In this document: one piece after another, positions 26,067 through 34,703 of the stretch | Position numbering within the stretch: position 1 is the first letter of the stretch | Layout of the letters: each line of letters starts with the position of its first letter | Assembly (NCBI RefSeq): GCF_004363005.1 | Contig: NZ_SNYH01000004.1 | Span: 248,001-312,000 of the forward strand | Source of the DNA: Tenacibaculum caenipelagi | GTDB lineage: Bacteria; Bacteroidota; Bacteroidia; Flavobacteriales; Flavobacteriaceae | Reading direction: 5' to 3' | Length of the DNA stretch: 64,000 nucleotides | The notes under the pieces: model-generated | What the model was told of the DNA's origin: nothing | The model's input: the letters and a program-made list of their open reading frames with translations, nothing else | The model's database searches: none | Translations under genes and position numbers: made by a program

Positions 26067-26964
26067 CCTTTAATTTTGAGACTCTTTTTCTTGAAGTAAT
26101 AAAATATACTCCAGATAGCAAAACTATAGAAGCAACAATAGATTGAGCTGTTAAGGTTTCATCTAAAAAATACCATCCTAAAAATAATGCTACAACAGGA
26201 TTAACATAGGCTGATGTAGATACTTTTTCGGCAGATACCACTTTCAATAAATAATTAAAAGCAGTAAAAGCTACAATACTTCCAAAGGCAATTAATAAAA
26301 CCATCGAACCTTGAGCTTTCAGTGACCAGTTTATAGGAGAAGACCATGTTTCATTTAATAAAAACGAACCAGCAAAAAGAAAACTCCCTGCAATAAGCAT
26401 TTGATATCCTGTACTTACAAAAAAGTTTTTAGGAAGTTTAGCTTTTGCTACAAATACACTACCATAACTCCAACTTAAAATACATGAAAAAATCATAAAA
26501 ATACCTATGAGCATATCTTTTGAAGTAGTAATCTCATTTTGACTTACCAATAAATACATTCCTATAACTCCTAAAACAACCCCAACAATTGATTTCTTTT
26601 GCATTTTTTTTCCATCAATCAACCGTAAGAGTAATAATACAAATAAAGGCTGTGTCGCGGCTAATAAAGCACCAAAACCACTATCAACATATTTCAATGC
26701 CCAAACGAACATTCCATTACCATATACCAAAAACAGAAATCCCGCAATAGCAGAATTTAATAATTGTTTTTTAGTTATTTTAATGGGAACTTTTAAAAAC
26801 TTTGCAATTAGTATAATTAATGCTCCTGATATTGAAAAACGGATAGCAGCTAACAATAATGGTGAAACCTCTGTAACAACAATTTTATTTAACAAATAAG
26901 TTGATCCCCAAATAATATAGATTGCAATAAAAGCAGTTATAATGAGCGGTTTTGATTCTTTCAT
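26041..26964 (-). CDS. EamA-family (DMT) transporter
   Basis: Ten hydrophobic segments form two EamA repeats, each about 140 residues, as in drug/metabolite exporters of the RhaT/YdcZ type. Typical features are IYIIWGSTYLLNKI in helix 1, AIRFSISGALI, and YVNPVVALFLGWYFLDETL before the last helices. I chose the ATG at 26964, which starts MKESKPLIITAF; an upstream ATG would add 21 polar, unlikely residues. The substrate is unknown. It overlaps the DUF1853 gene tail to tail. Confidence 0.9.
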   Translation of the reverse strand: MKESKPLIITAFIAIYIIWGSTYLLNKIVVTEVSPLLLAAIRFSISGALIILIAKFLKVPIKITKKQLLNSAIAGFLFLVYGNGMFVWALKYVDSGFGALLAATQPLFVLLLLRLIDGKKMQKKSIVGVVLGVIGMYLLVSQNEITTSKDMLIGIFMIFSCILSWSYGSVFVAKAKLPKNFFVSTGYQMLIAGSFLFAGSFLLNETWSSPINWSLKAQGSMVLLIAFGSIVAFTAFNYLLKVVSAEKVSTSAYVNPVVALFLGWYFLDETLTAQSIVASIVLLSGVYFITSRKRVSKLKVTTKPQKI

Positions 26965-27026
26965 TTCATCGTGTTCTAATGAGCTAAAAATACAATAAAA
27001 CCTTTTGCATGTTCTTGAAAAAAACA

Positions 27027-27062
27027 AAAAAATCGTTTAATAATATTATTAAACGATTTTTT
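27027..27062 (-). terminator. Terminator after the DJ-1/PfpI gene
   Basis: A perfect 36-base palindrome with arms of the form AAAAAATCGTTTAATAAT and flanking A/T runs. It lies between the DJ-1/PfpI gene and the downstream EamA gene on the minus strand and separates their transcription. Confidence 0.85.
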
Positions 27063-27080
27063 AAATTTATTATTAGGCAA

Positions 27081-27755
27081 TTATAATTTTGCTAATAATT
27101 TTTCTGCTACTAATTCTGATGATGCTGGATTTTGTCCTGTAATTAAATTACCATCTTCAATCACATATTCTTGCCAATCTTCTGCTTTGCTATAAATTCC
27201 TCCCTTATTTTTCAGCTCATCTTCCACTAAAAATGGCACAATTGAAGTTAATTGTACTGCATCTTCTTCTGTATTAGAAAAACCAGTTACTTTTTTACCT
27301 TTAACTAAAGATTCTCCTTTTAATTTAGCATCTTTTAGTACTATCGGTGCATGACATACAGCTCCTACTGGTTTATTATTAGAGTAAAAAGACTCAATTA
27401 AAGCTATAGAATCTTTATTTTCAGCTAAATCCCATAAAGGTCCATGTCCACCAGGATAAAAAATAGCATCATAATCAGCTTCTTTAACATCGCTTAGCTT
27501 TGTAGTGTTTGCTAAGATGGTTTGAAGTTCTTTATCTTCATTAAAACGAAGTGTCGCTGGTGTTTGAAAATCTGGTTCGTTACTTTTTGGGTCAATTGGT
27601 GGCTGTCCTCCTTTTGGCGATGCTAAAACAACTTCCACTCCTTTATCTTTTAAAAAATAATAAGGTGCTGCAAATTCTTCTATCCAAAATCCTGTTTTTT
27701 CTCCTGTATCTCCTAGTTCTTCATGACTAGTAAGTACAAATATTACTTTTTTCAT
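27081..27755 (-). CDS. DJ-1/PfpI superfamily protein (Hsp31-like)
   Basis: This class I glutamine amidotransferase-like fold includes chaperones and glyoxalase III-type enzymes that remove methylglyoxal. The nucleophile elbow is GAVCHAPIVL with Cys134 followed by His135. FWIEEFAAPYYFL contributes the conserved acidic residue, and IFYPGGHGPLWDL is a family motif. The 224-residue length fits the Hsp31-like branch. It is a single gene with a perfect -7 box and its own terminator. Whether it acts as chaperone, deglycase or glyoxalase cannot be decided here. Confidence 0.9.
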   Translation of the reverse strand: MKKVIFVLTSHEELGDTGEKTGFWIEEFAAPYYFLKDKGVEVVLASPKGGQPPIDPKSNEPDFQTPATLRFNEDKELQTILANTTKLSDVKEADYDAIFYPGGHGPLWDLAENKDSIALIESFYSNNKPVGAVCHAPIVLKDAKLKGESLVKGKKVTGFSNTEEDAVQLTSIVPFLVEDELKNKGGIYSKAEDWQEYVIEDGNLITGQNPASSELVAEKLLAKL

Positions 27756-27780
27756 ATTATTTCTGTTTTTTAAGTTACTT

Positions 27781-27788
27781 CAAAATTA
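27781..27788 (-). promoter_or_regulatory. -7 box of the DJ-1/PfpI gene
   Basis: The minus strand reads TAATTTTG, matching TAnnTTTG, 25 bases before the ATG at 27755. Confidence 0.55.
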
Positions 27789-27833
27789 GTGTATGAAAAT
27801 TGCAAAAAAATTGATGTATGGTAATAAAGAACT

Positions 27834-28403
27834 TTATAAGGTTTCTTTTCGTATTCTGCTTAAACTTTCTGTTGTTATTCCTAAGTAAGATGCTAAATGA
27901 TAATTTTTAATTTGCTGCTCTATGTTTGGATAAGTTTGCAAAAATAGATGATACCTCTCTTTAGCAGACAATACTAAGTTATTTAAAATCCTTTTTTGAA
28001 ATCGGACAGTTGAACGTTCTAACTTTTTTCTAAAAAAATGCTCTATTTTAGGTACTTTTTCATAGATGTTATCCAAATCATTTTTAGCTACTTTTAGCAC
28101 AATAGCATCTGTAATGCATTCAATGGTTAGTACAGATTCAGATTCAGAAAAATAACCTATATAATCACTAATCCACCAATCGTGAATTGCAAACTGTATG
28201 GTATGCTCTTTTCCTTTAGCATCCATAAAGAACGTTCGTAAGCAACCTTTTACTACATAGTATTGATAATATACTTTTTCGTTAGTATGCAATATAGTAT
28301 CCCCTTTTTTATAAGTTACTTCCGAAAAAATATTCTCAACCACTTTTAATTCTTCATCTTCTAACAGAAGATCTTTAAATACATTACTAACAGATGTACT
28401 CAT
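27834..28403 (-). CDS. Crp/Fnr-family transcription regulator
   Basis: The 189-residue protein has a cyclic nucleotide-binding beta-barrel (about 20-115; KGDTILHTNEKVYYQYYVVKG and FAIHDWWISDYIGYF) and a C-terminal helix-turn-helix (LASYLGITTESLSRIR). The helix-turn-helix is short, as in many flavobacterial members whose effector is not known. No Fnr-type cysteine cluster is seen. It starts 9 bases after the methyltransferase gene on the same strand, so it is probably expressed from that promoter. The DJ-1/PfpI gene lies immediately downstream and is a candidate target by position only. Confidence 0.88.
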   Translation of the reverse strand: MSTSVSNVFKDLLLEDEELKVVENIFSEVTYKKGDTILHTNEKVYYQYYVVKGCLRTFFMDAKGKEHTIQFAIHDWWISDYIGYFSESESVLTIECITDAIVLKVAKNDLDNIYEKVPKIEHFFRKKLERSTVRFQKRILNNLVLSAKERYHLFLQTYPNIEQQIKNYHLASYLGITTESLSRIRKETL

Positions 28404-28412
28404 TGCAAAATA

Positions 28413-29567
28413 TTATAGTAGGCTTTCTAAATAATGTTGGTCTATTTGATAAGTATCTTTTAATTCTGAAATTTTAGTCTCAATACGTTCTGAGTCTACT
28501 TTTTTAGAAGATTTTGCACCAATTAGCATTACATTTTTACGTGTATGTTCATTGCTAATGAATTCAAATACTTTGGTGTTGTATTGGTGTTTTTCAAGAA
28601 TTAAAGCACGAATGGTATCAGTTACCATTTCAAACTGACGCTCTTTAAAAATTCCATATTTTAATAAGGGACTCTCCTGTTCTTTTCCTTTTACTTGCTG
28701 ACGAATTTGTTTATGACAACACGGAGCACAGATAATCAATTCTGCTTTAGAAACCAATCCTTTGTATATAGCATCATCTGTAGCAGTGTCACACGCGTGC
28801 AAAGCAATTAAAATATCAATTTTATCATTGTCATATTCCTGAATGGGTTGTGCTACAAACAATAAACCTTTAAAATCACATTTTTTTGCAATATCATTAC
28901 AATAATTCACTAAGTTTTCTCGTAACTCAATACCTGTCACACTAGCAGTATATCCTTTTTGATTTACTAAATAATCGTACAAGGCAAAAGTTAAATATCC
29001 TTTTCCTGACCCCATATCTACAATATTGATATGATTAGGCAATTTAACCGATTGTATTTGGGCTTCAATAATTTCTAAATACTTGTTAATTTGACGGTAT
29101 TTATCTGCCATTTTAGGAATTACCTTTCCTTCTTTATCTGTTACTCCTAAATGATATAAGTATTCGCTGTTTTCGGCTCTTTTTTCTTTAGGCTTATCGT
29201 GGGTTTCTGGTAATTTATTTTTAAAACTAGGTTGTGTAGTTTTATAACTTACTTTTTTCTTTTTAGAAATAAAAACCAACAAATCGTTTTCTAACGTAAA
29301 CAATATTGCAGCCCTAAATTTTTCTGAAAGTAGATGAGTTAGTTCTTCAATACTTTCTTCAAATGAATAGTTTTTTGTCTGGTCATTTGTTTTATATCGA
29401 TATAAAAATTGAAAACACACGTCTCCTTTTAATGTTATTTGACGAACGTATACATTCGACAAATCATCACTTTTACGAATGGGCTTACTTAAAGTTAATT
29501 TTACAAAATCATTTTTTTGTATGCTATTTTGAAACTCAGTAAACAGTTGATGCAAGGCTTCTTTCAT
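28413..29567 (-). CDS. Class I SAM-dependent methyltransferase
   Basis: The N-terminal 140 residues are uncharacterised. A Rossmann-type methyltransferase follows with motif I DMGSGKGYLTFALYDYL near residue 185 and the motif LIALHACDTATDDAIYKGL, then CAPCCHKQIRQQ. This CCH-containing segment is shared by the Methyltransf_32 and TRM13-like groups, some of which modify RNA. The substrate is unknown. The gene diverges from the amidohydrolase gene, and the upstream spacer has no clear -7 box. It is followed closely by the Crp-like regulator. Confidence 0.83.
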   Translation of the reverse strand: MKEALHQLFTEFQNSIQKNDFVKLTLSKPIRKSDDLSNVYVRQITLKGDVCFQFLYRYKTNDQTKNYSFEESIEELTHLLSEKFRAAILFTLENDLLVFISKKKKVSYKTTQPSFKNKLPETHDKPKEKRAENSEYLYHLGVTDKEGKVIPKMADKYRQINKYLEIIEAQIQSVKLPNHINIVDMGSGKGYLTFALYDYLVNQKGYTASVTGIELRENLVNYCNDIAKKCDFKGLLFVAQPIQEYDNDKIDILIALHACDTATDDAIYKGLVSKAELIICAPCCHKQIRQQVKGKEQESPLLKYGIFKERQFEMVTDTIRALILEKHQYNTKVFEFISNEHTRKNVMLIGAKSSKKVDSERIETKISELKDTYQIDQHYLESLL

Positions 29568-29663
29568 AATACAAAAATAGGCAATCGATTATTAATATTT
29601 CCCTCATTTCTTATCATCTGTAACATTTTTTATACTAAAACGTCTACAAGAAAACTAAACTGC

Positions 29664-31085
29664 ATGAAATATCTAAAAATTAGTAATTTACTATTATTGT
29701 TAGCAGTATCTTTTTTCTTATTTAACTGTACAAAAAGTAATAAAACTAAAAATGAAAAAGAAAGCAATACCTACGTTATAAAAAACGTCAATGTAATACC
29801 AATGACAGAAGATAATAATGTAATTGGAAATGCTACAGTGCTAATTCACAATAACAAAATAGAGTCTATAAATGATTCTATTCCTCCTGAGGCAACAATT
29901 ATAGATGGAAAAGATAAGTGGCTTATTCCTGGACTAATTGATATGCATGTACATACGCTAAGCAATGGTAGCTTTTCTCAAGGACATGCAACTAGAGGTT
30001 CAACAGTAAATTTTAACACTCAGAATTTAATGACTCCATACATAGCCAATGGAGTGACTACTGTATTTGAGTTAAGTGGAAGACTTGGGCACTTTTCACA
30101 AAGAGATAAAATAATGGATAAAAGCGTTATTGGTCCTCGTATGGCAATTGCTGCTGTAATTGATGGTGAGGGCAATGAAATAAAAGCTACGACTCCTATA
30201 GAAGGACGACAATCGGTTAGAAACGCTAAAGGTTTAGGTTATAGGTTTATAAAGGTTTATACTTGGCTAAACGAAGAAACTTTTAAAGCTGTTATTGATG
30301 AAGCTGAGAAACAAAATATGAAAGTTGTTGGACACATTCCTACAGCTTTTGATGGGAAACCTGCTGAAAATTTATTTGTGCCACATTTCGGACTAATAGC
30401 GCATGCCGAAGAATTATCGAAACAGACTAATGATTTCAGTTATGAAAAAGCCCAAGAATTTGCTCGCTTAGCTAAAGAAAATAACACTTGGTTAATTCCG
30501 AATTTATCCAACATGGTCTGGATTTCAAAACAAGCTAAATCATCAGAAAGTATTCAAAACCTACAAAGTTTAAAGTATGTACATCCATTGATGCAGAGTA
30601 AGTGGTTAAACTCGAATCGTTTTTATGGAGCTTCTCCCAAATTAATTGAATTTTATGATAAACAAAAAGATTTTCATAAACAGATTGTTAAAGCTTTTAA
30701 AGAAGAAGGTGTGCCAATGCTTGCAGGAACAGATGCTGGTATTTCTGGAATTGTTTGGGGATTTTCTCTTCATGATGAATTAGAACTATTAGTAGAAGCA
30801 GGCTTAACACCTGAAGAGGCCTTAACTTCTGCAACTAGATTACCTGCTGAATGGTTAGAGATAGGTGATAAAATTGGAACTGTAGAAGTTGGAAAGTTTG
30901 CTGATTTAATTTTATTAGATAAAAATCCTTTAGAAAAAATTGGAAACACGCGTTCAGTTTCGGGAATTTTCGTCGATGGAAAATGGTTAAATAAAAATGT
31001 AATTAACTCTATGCTTCAAAAAGTAGAACAATGGAACAACGCTAATAAAGAAAAGTATCAGTGGAAAAACAGAAAGAATTTATAA
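29664..31085 (+). CDS. Lipoprotein amidohydrolase (imidazolonepropionase-like)
   Basis: The product is a metal-dependent hydrolase of the amidohydrolase superfamily. The start at 29664 gives a lipoprotein signal with the lipobox ending FLFNC (Cys22), so the enzyme is likely anchored in the envelope; an ATG at 29517 would hide this signal and overlap the divergent gene. Metal-binding motifs are DMHVHT, the HIPT region with its His, HAEE, and the Asp in AGTDAG. The C-terminal TRLPAEWLEIGDKIGTVEVG fits the composite beta domain. Substrate unknown (many relatives cleave peptides or cyclic amides). It ends in a terminator-like hairpin. Confidence 0.9.
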   Translation: MKYLKISNLLLLLAVSFFLFNCTKSNKTKNEKESNTYVIKNVNVIPMTEDNNVIGNATVLIHNNKIESINDSIPPEATIIDGKDKWLIPGLIDMHVHTLSNGSFSQGHATRGSTVNFNTQNLMTPYIANGVTTVFELSGRLGHFSQRDKIMDKSVIGPRMAIAAVIDGEGNEIKATTPIEGRQSVRNAKGLGYRFIKVYTWLNEETFKAVIDEAEKQNMKVVGHIPTAFDGKPAENLFVPHFGLIAHAEELSKQTNDFSYEKAQEFARLAKENNTWLIPNLSNMVWISKQAKSSESIQNLQSLKYVHPLMQSKWLNSNRFYGASPKLIEFYDKQKDFHKQIVKAFKEEGVPMLAGTDAGISGIVWGFSLHDELELLVEAGLTPEEALTSATRLPAEWLEIGDKIGTVEVGKFADLILLDKNPLEKIGNTRSVSGIFVDGKWLNKNVINSMLQKVEQWNNANKEKYQWKNRKNL

Positions 31086-31128
31086 ATTTGAACTAAGTAA
31101 AAGTTCTATAAAAATTTATTACCAATAT

Positions 31129-31168
31129 AAACCGAATTGATATCCTAATTTGATTGTCAATTCGGTTT
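31129..31168 (+). terminator. Terminator-like hairpin after the amidohydrolase gene
   Basis: AAACCGAATTGA (31129-31140) pairs perfectly with TCAATTCGGTTT (31157-31168) around a 16-base loop. The T run after it is weak. Confidence 0.6.
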
Positions 31169-31237
31169 GTACATTTATAATTAATAACATTTTAGGAAAC
31201 TCTTATAAAATATAAAAACTAATCAAAAATTCGAAAA

Positions 31238-31681
31238 ATGAAAGAAACCATAAATAAACTAAATCAATTGCTAAAATTTGGAACTGAGTATATTTCTACA
31301 TTTTCAGAAGCTGAATTGACTCACAAATCCAACCCTAAAAAGTGGTCTAAAAAAGAAATTTTAGGACATTTAATAGATTCAGGGATTAATAACCTTCAAA
31401 GATTTACAGAAATTCAGTTTCAAAATAAGCCATACAGAATAAGAAAATACAATCAAGATGAATTGGTTAAGGCAAATGATTATCAAAATTCCGAAACTAA
31501 AGAAATTCTAGAGTTTTGGAAGTCGATTAATAATCGAATTCTTTATGTAATAAAGCAGCAGACCGAAGAAACGTTAGCTTTTAAAATAAAATTAGAAAAA
31601 GAAAATTTCTCCGACTTAAGGTTTTTAATGAACGATTATGTCGATCATATGGAACATCATTTGAATCAAATAAAGAGTTAA
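31238..31681 (+). CDS. DinB-like metal-binding protein
   Basis: The 147-residue protein looks like a four-helix DinB/YfiT-type fold. The likely metal ligands are His in KKWSKKEILGHLIDSG (helix 2) and the pair in YVDHMEHHLNQI near the C-terminus. Members of this superfamily include thiol-transferases that use bacillithiol or mycothiol; that this one does is only an inference, though bshA for bacillithiol synthesis is in the same window. It begins a tightly spaced run of five small enzymes (31238-33359). Confidence 0.82.
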   Translation: MKETINKLNQLLKFGTEYISTFSEAELTHKSNPKKWSKKEILGHLIDSGINNLQRFTEIQFQNKPYRIRKYNQDELVKANDYQNSETKEILEFWKSINNRILYVIKQQTEETLAFKIKLEKENFSDLRFLMNDYVDHMEHHLNQIKS

Positions 31682-31691
31682 TATTGTTAAC

Positions 31692-32108
31692 ATGAAACAA
31701 TCTATAGTTCATATTGCCTTAGTTGTAAAAGATTATGATGAGGCCATTGAATTTTATACCGAAAAATTAAATTTTAATCTGATAGAAGACACCTATCAAC
31801 CAGAACAAAACAAAAGATGGGTTGTTATAGCTCCACCCAACTCTACCGGAACAACAATTTTGTTGGCTAAAGCTTCAAAATCAGAGCAAGAAAAATTTAT
31901 AGGAAATCAAACTGGTGGAAGAGTCTTTCTATTTTTAAATACTGATGATTTTTGGCGAGATTATAATGAAATGATCTCTAAAGGAGTCGAATTTGTTAGA
32001 GAACCTAAAAATGCAGATTATGGAACAGTTGCTGTGTTTAAAGATTTATATGGAAATTTGTGGGATTTATTGGAGTTAAACCCTGACCATCCAATTAGAA
32101 ATAAATAA
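31692..32108 (+). CDS. VOC-family (glyoxalase/dioxygenase-like) protein
   Basis: The 138-residue protein has the paired beta-alpha-beta-beta-beta modules of the vicinal oxygen chelate fold. It starts with IVHIALVVKDYDEAIEFYTE and ends with AVFKDLYGNLWDLLEL, which carry a His near the start and a Glu near the end as possible metal ligands. The activity could be isomerase, glutathione/bacillithiol transferase or resistance; nothing decides among these. It starts 10 bases after the DinB-like gene. Confidence 0.85.
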   Translation: MKQSIVHIALVVKDYDEAIEFYTEKLNFNLIEDTYQPEQNKRWVVIAPPNSTGTTILLAKASKSEQEKFIGNQTGGRVFLFLNTDDFWRDYNEMISKGVEFVREPKNADYGTVAVFKDLYGNLWDLLELNPDHPIRNK

Positions 32109-32127
32109 TAACTTACTAGAATATCAC

Positions 32128-32574
32128 ATGAAAATTTTTGAAGAAAATAAAAATGAATTTCTTATTTCAACTGATAAGAATAAATTAGACATTTCTATGA
32201 TTCATGATTTTTTAACAAATGAATCAGGCTGGAGTGATGGAATACCATTAGAAAGGGTAAAAAAGTCAATAGATAACTCGTTAAATTTTGGAATTTATAC
32301 AGAAGGTAAGCAAATAGGATTTGCAAGAGTTATATCCGATTTTTCAACCATTGCTTATTTGGGTGATGTTTTTATTCAAAATGAATATAGAGGTTTTGGA
32401 TTAAGTAAGTGGTTAATGGAAGTAATTACAGGGCATGAAGAATTACAAGGCTTAAGACGATGGATTCTATTAACAGACACTGCTGAATGGCTTTATGAAA
32501 AGTACGGATTCAACAAGCTCCCTAACCCAGAAGTTTATATGGAAAAGTTTAATCCTAATGTTTATGTAAACTAA
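32128..32574 (+). CDS. GNAT-family N-acetyltransferase
   Basis: The 148-residue product has the acetyl-CoA-binding turn of GNAT enzymes in the phrase FIQNEYRGFGLSKWLMEVI, preceded by the beta-strand IAYLGDVFI, and the C-terminal phrase YEKYGFNKLPNPEVYMEKF. The N-terminal half (LTNESGWSDGIPLERVKKSI) is typical of a group of small GNATs with unknown acceptors. It is the third gene of the five-gene run. Confidence 0.87.
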   Translation: MKIFEENKNEFLISTDKNKLDISMIHDFLTNESGWSDGIPLERVKKSIDNSLNFGIYTEGKQIGFARVISDFSTIAYLGDVFIQNEYRGFGLSKWLMEVITGHEELQGLRRWILLTDTAEWLYEKYGFNKLPNPEVYMEKFNPNVYVN

Positions 32575-32605
32575 AGGGAATAGATAATATTAAAAAAATA
32601 AAGAA

Positions 32606-33061
32606 TTGATATACGAAGTAGATAAAATCGATAAAACAGAATACAAAGAAGTAGTAGATATTTGGGAAGCTTCTGTTAGGGCAACACATCACTTTTTAAA
32701 AGAAGAAGATATAGAATACTTTAAACCGCTAATTTTAAATCATTATTTAGATGCTGTTGATTTGAAATGTGTTAGGAATAGTAATAAAAACATTATCGGA
32801 TTTCTTGGAGTAGCTAATCAAAACATAGAAATGCTATTTATTCATCCAAAATACCGAGGTAAAAAAATAGGAAAAACCTTATTAGATTATTCTACGGAAA
32901 ACTTAAGTGCTACCAAAGTTGATGTGAATGAACAGAATGAGCAAGCAGTAGGATTTTACCAGTATTATGGGTTCGAAACAATAAGTCGTTCAGAATTAGA
33001 TGCATCTGGTAAACCTTACCCAATACTACACATGGAATTGAAAAATAATTTAAAAAAATAG
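32606..33061 (+). CDS. GNAT-family N-acetyltransferase (second copy type)
   Basis: This 151-residue GNAT has the acetyl-CoA motif HPKYRGKKIGKTLLDYS and the C-terminal phrase NEQNEQAVGFYQYYGFETISR, close to the YjaB/YhhY type. It is clearly different from the preceding GNAT, not a recent duplicate. The start is TTG at 32606; no ATG lies before the first helix in frame. The acceptor is unknown. It follows the third gene by 31 bases and precedes the YciI gene by 7 bases. Confidence 0.86.
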   Translation: MIYEVDKIDKTEYKEVVDIWEASVRATHHFLKEEDIEYFKPLILNHYLDAVDLKCVRNSNKNIIGFLGVANQNIEMLFIHPKYRGKKIGKTLLDYSTENLSATKVDVNEQNEQAVGFYQYYGFETISRSELDASGKPYPILHMELKNNLKK

Positions 33062-33068
33062 AATCAGA

Positions 33069-33359
33069 ATGTTTATTATTAATCTAACATATAAAGTTCA
33101 ACTAGAAAAAGTAGATAATTATTTAAACGAGCATATTGAGTTTTTAAATGAACAATATGAGCTAGGTCATTTTGTAGCTTCAGGACGTAAAGTACCGAGA
33201 ACTGGAGGAGTAATTCTATCTAATGTTAACAGCAAACCTGAGTTAGAAGGAATTATTGAAAAAGATCCTTTTAAAATAAATAATCTAGCAGATTATGAGT
33301 TGATAGAATTTGTTCCAACTAAAACAAGCGAACAATTAAGTTTTTTATTGGAATCATAA
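33069..33359 (+). CDS. YciI-like protein
   Basis: A 96-residue ferredoxin-like fold protein of the YciI family. It shows the expected His (LNEHIEFLNEQYELGHF) and the phrase ASGRKVPRTGGVIL, and ends with an acidic, Phe-containing strand. YciI proteins have a conserved His-Asp pair of unclear enzymatic role; some relatives act in chlorocatechol or dehydratase-like chemistry. It closes the five-gene run and is followed by a strong terminator. Confidence 0.85.
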   Translation: MFIINLTYKVQLEKVDNYLNEHIEFLNEQYELGHFVASGRKVPRTGGVILSNVNSKPELEGIIEKDPFKINNLADYELIEFVPTKTSEQLSFLLES

Positions 33360-33388
33360 GATAAAAATAAAAACTTATCACTTTTGAT

Positions 33389-33427
33389 AATCAGCTAATT
33401 AAACCATTTTAATTAGCTGATTTTTTT
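33389..33427 (+). terminator. Intrinsic terminator after the five-gene enzyme run
   Basis: A perfect 15-base stem, AATCAGCTAATTAAA with TTTAATTAGCTGATT, closes on a 4-base loop (33404-33407). It is followed by a T run. Confidence 0.92.
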
Positions 33428-33490
33428 AAAAATTAAACTTTTTTCCATGAGTGAAGTCTTAAAGCTATAACTATTTTAAGATCCTCATAT

Positions 33491-34696
33491 ATGAAATCAA
33501 GTGCTTTTTTGTGTTTATTTTTAATTACCTGTTTTTTTTCGTGTTCAAAGGAAGAAGCTGAATATACTCCTGTAGGTCAAAGTTCAGTTTTAAACTTACC
33601 AAAAGTTCCTTTCAATTATTCCAATCCAAATTTTCCTAATTCTTTTAATAGTTTCGTTATGGATGTATTAGATAATACACCAACTAACAACCCTACTACT
33701 GATGCTGGAGCTACATTGGGAAGAGTTTTATTTTATGATAAAAATATGTCTGCAAACAACACAGTTTCATGCGCTTCGTGTCATATCCAAAATAAAGGTT
33801 TTTCTGATGACAGAAAACTTAGTGTTGGTTTTGATGGAGGTTTAACAGGACGAAACTCTATGGGATTAGCGAATGCTCGTTTTGGAGAAAATGGAAAGTT
33901 TTTTTGGGATCATAGAGCAGCAACATTGGAAGAACAAGTATTGATGCCTATTCAAGACGAAATAGAAATGGGAATGAATTTAGATGATTTGATAGTTAAA
34001 TTATCTGCTTTAGAATATTATCCAGCTCTATTTACTGAAGCTTTTGGTTCTTCTGAAATTACTTCAGATAAAATTTCTAAGGCACTTGCACAGTTTGTAA
34101 GGTCTATGGTTTCTTACCAAACGAAATATGACGAGGGATTAGCTCAAACAGGTAACTTATTTGATAATTTCCCTAATTTCACTGCTCAAGAAAATCTTGG
34201 AAAATCTATTTTCAATGGTTCTTTTAGAGCTGAACCAGGAGGTAACTGTGCCATTTGTCATATGAATAATGGAGCAATTCCAGTAAACCCTACTTCAAAT
34301 CTTCAAAATTTAGCAATATTTACTATGGTTGCCTCTCCAAGAAATAATGGAATAGATCCAGATGGTAATGTAGCCGATACAGGAATTGGTGGTGCTACTG
34401 GCGCTATTAATGCTACAGGTGCATTTAAAGCTCCTTCTCTTCGTAATATAGAATTAACTGCTCCTTATATGCACGATGGAAGATTAGCAACTCTTGAAGA
34501 TGTAGTTGAGCATTACAGTACTGGTGTATTAGGTCACCCACAATTATCAGCTCCTGCTTTAGTAGACGCAAATGGAAATCCTATTCATTTAAATTTATCG
34601 CAAATAGAAAAAGATGCATTAGTTGCTTTTCTTAAAACTTTAACCGATTATGAGTTTATTACAGATGAAAAGTATGCAAATCCTTTTAATGACTAA
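33491..34696 (+). CDS. Lipoprotein di-haem cytochrome c peroxidase (MauG family)
   Basis: The protein has two c-type haem sites, CASCH (94-98) and CAICH (253-257), separated by about 155 residues as in bacterial cytochrome c peroxidases, which reduce hydrogen peroxide, and in MauG-like enzymes, which oxidise proteins. Residues 1-18 form a lipoprotein signal with the lipobox ending FFSC. APYMHDGRLATLEDVVEHYS near the C-terminus is a family signature. The 401-residue length is typical. The next gene is also a lipoprotein. Substrate remains open. Confidence 0.93.
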   Translation: MKSSAFLCLFLITCFFSCSKEEAEYTPVGQSSVLNLPKVPFNYSNPNFPNSFNSFVMDVLDNTPTNNPTTDAGATLGRVLFYDKNMSANNTVSCASCHIQNKGFSDDRKLSVGFDGGLTGRNSMGLANARFGENGKFFWDHRAATLEEQVLMPIQDEIEMGMNLDDLIVKLSALEYYPALFTEAFGSSEITSDKISKALAQFVRSMVSYQTKYDEGLAQTGNLFDNFPNFTAQENLGKSIFNGSFRAEPGGNCAICHMNNGAIPVNPTSNLQNLAIFTMVASPRNNGIDPDGNVADTGIGGATGAINATGAFKAPSLRNIELTAPYMHDGRLATLEDVVEHYSTGVLGHPQLSAPALVDANGNPIHLNLSQIEKDALVAFLKTLTDYEFITDEKYANPFND

Positions 34697-34703
34697 TCAA
34701 TTT

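Noticed and set aside
31238-33359. Integron cassette array (small DinB, VOC, GNAT and YciI genes)
   Set aside because: The genes are spaced by only 7-31 bases, leaving no room for attC sites, and no integrase gene is present.
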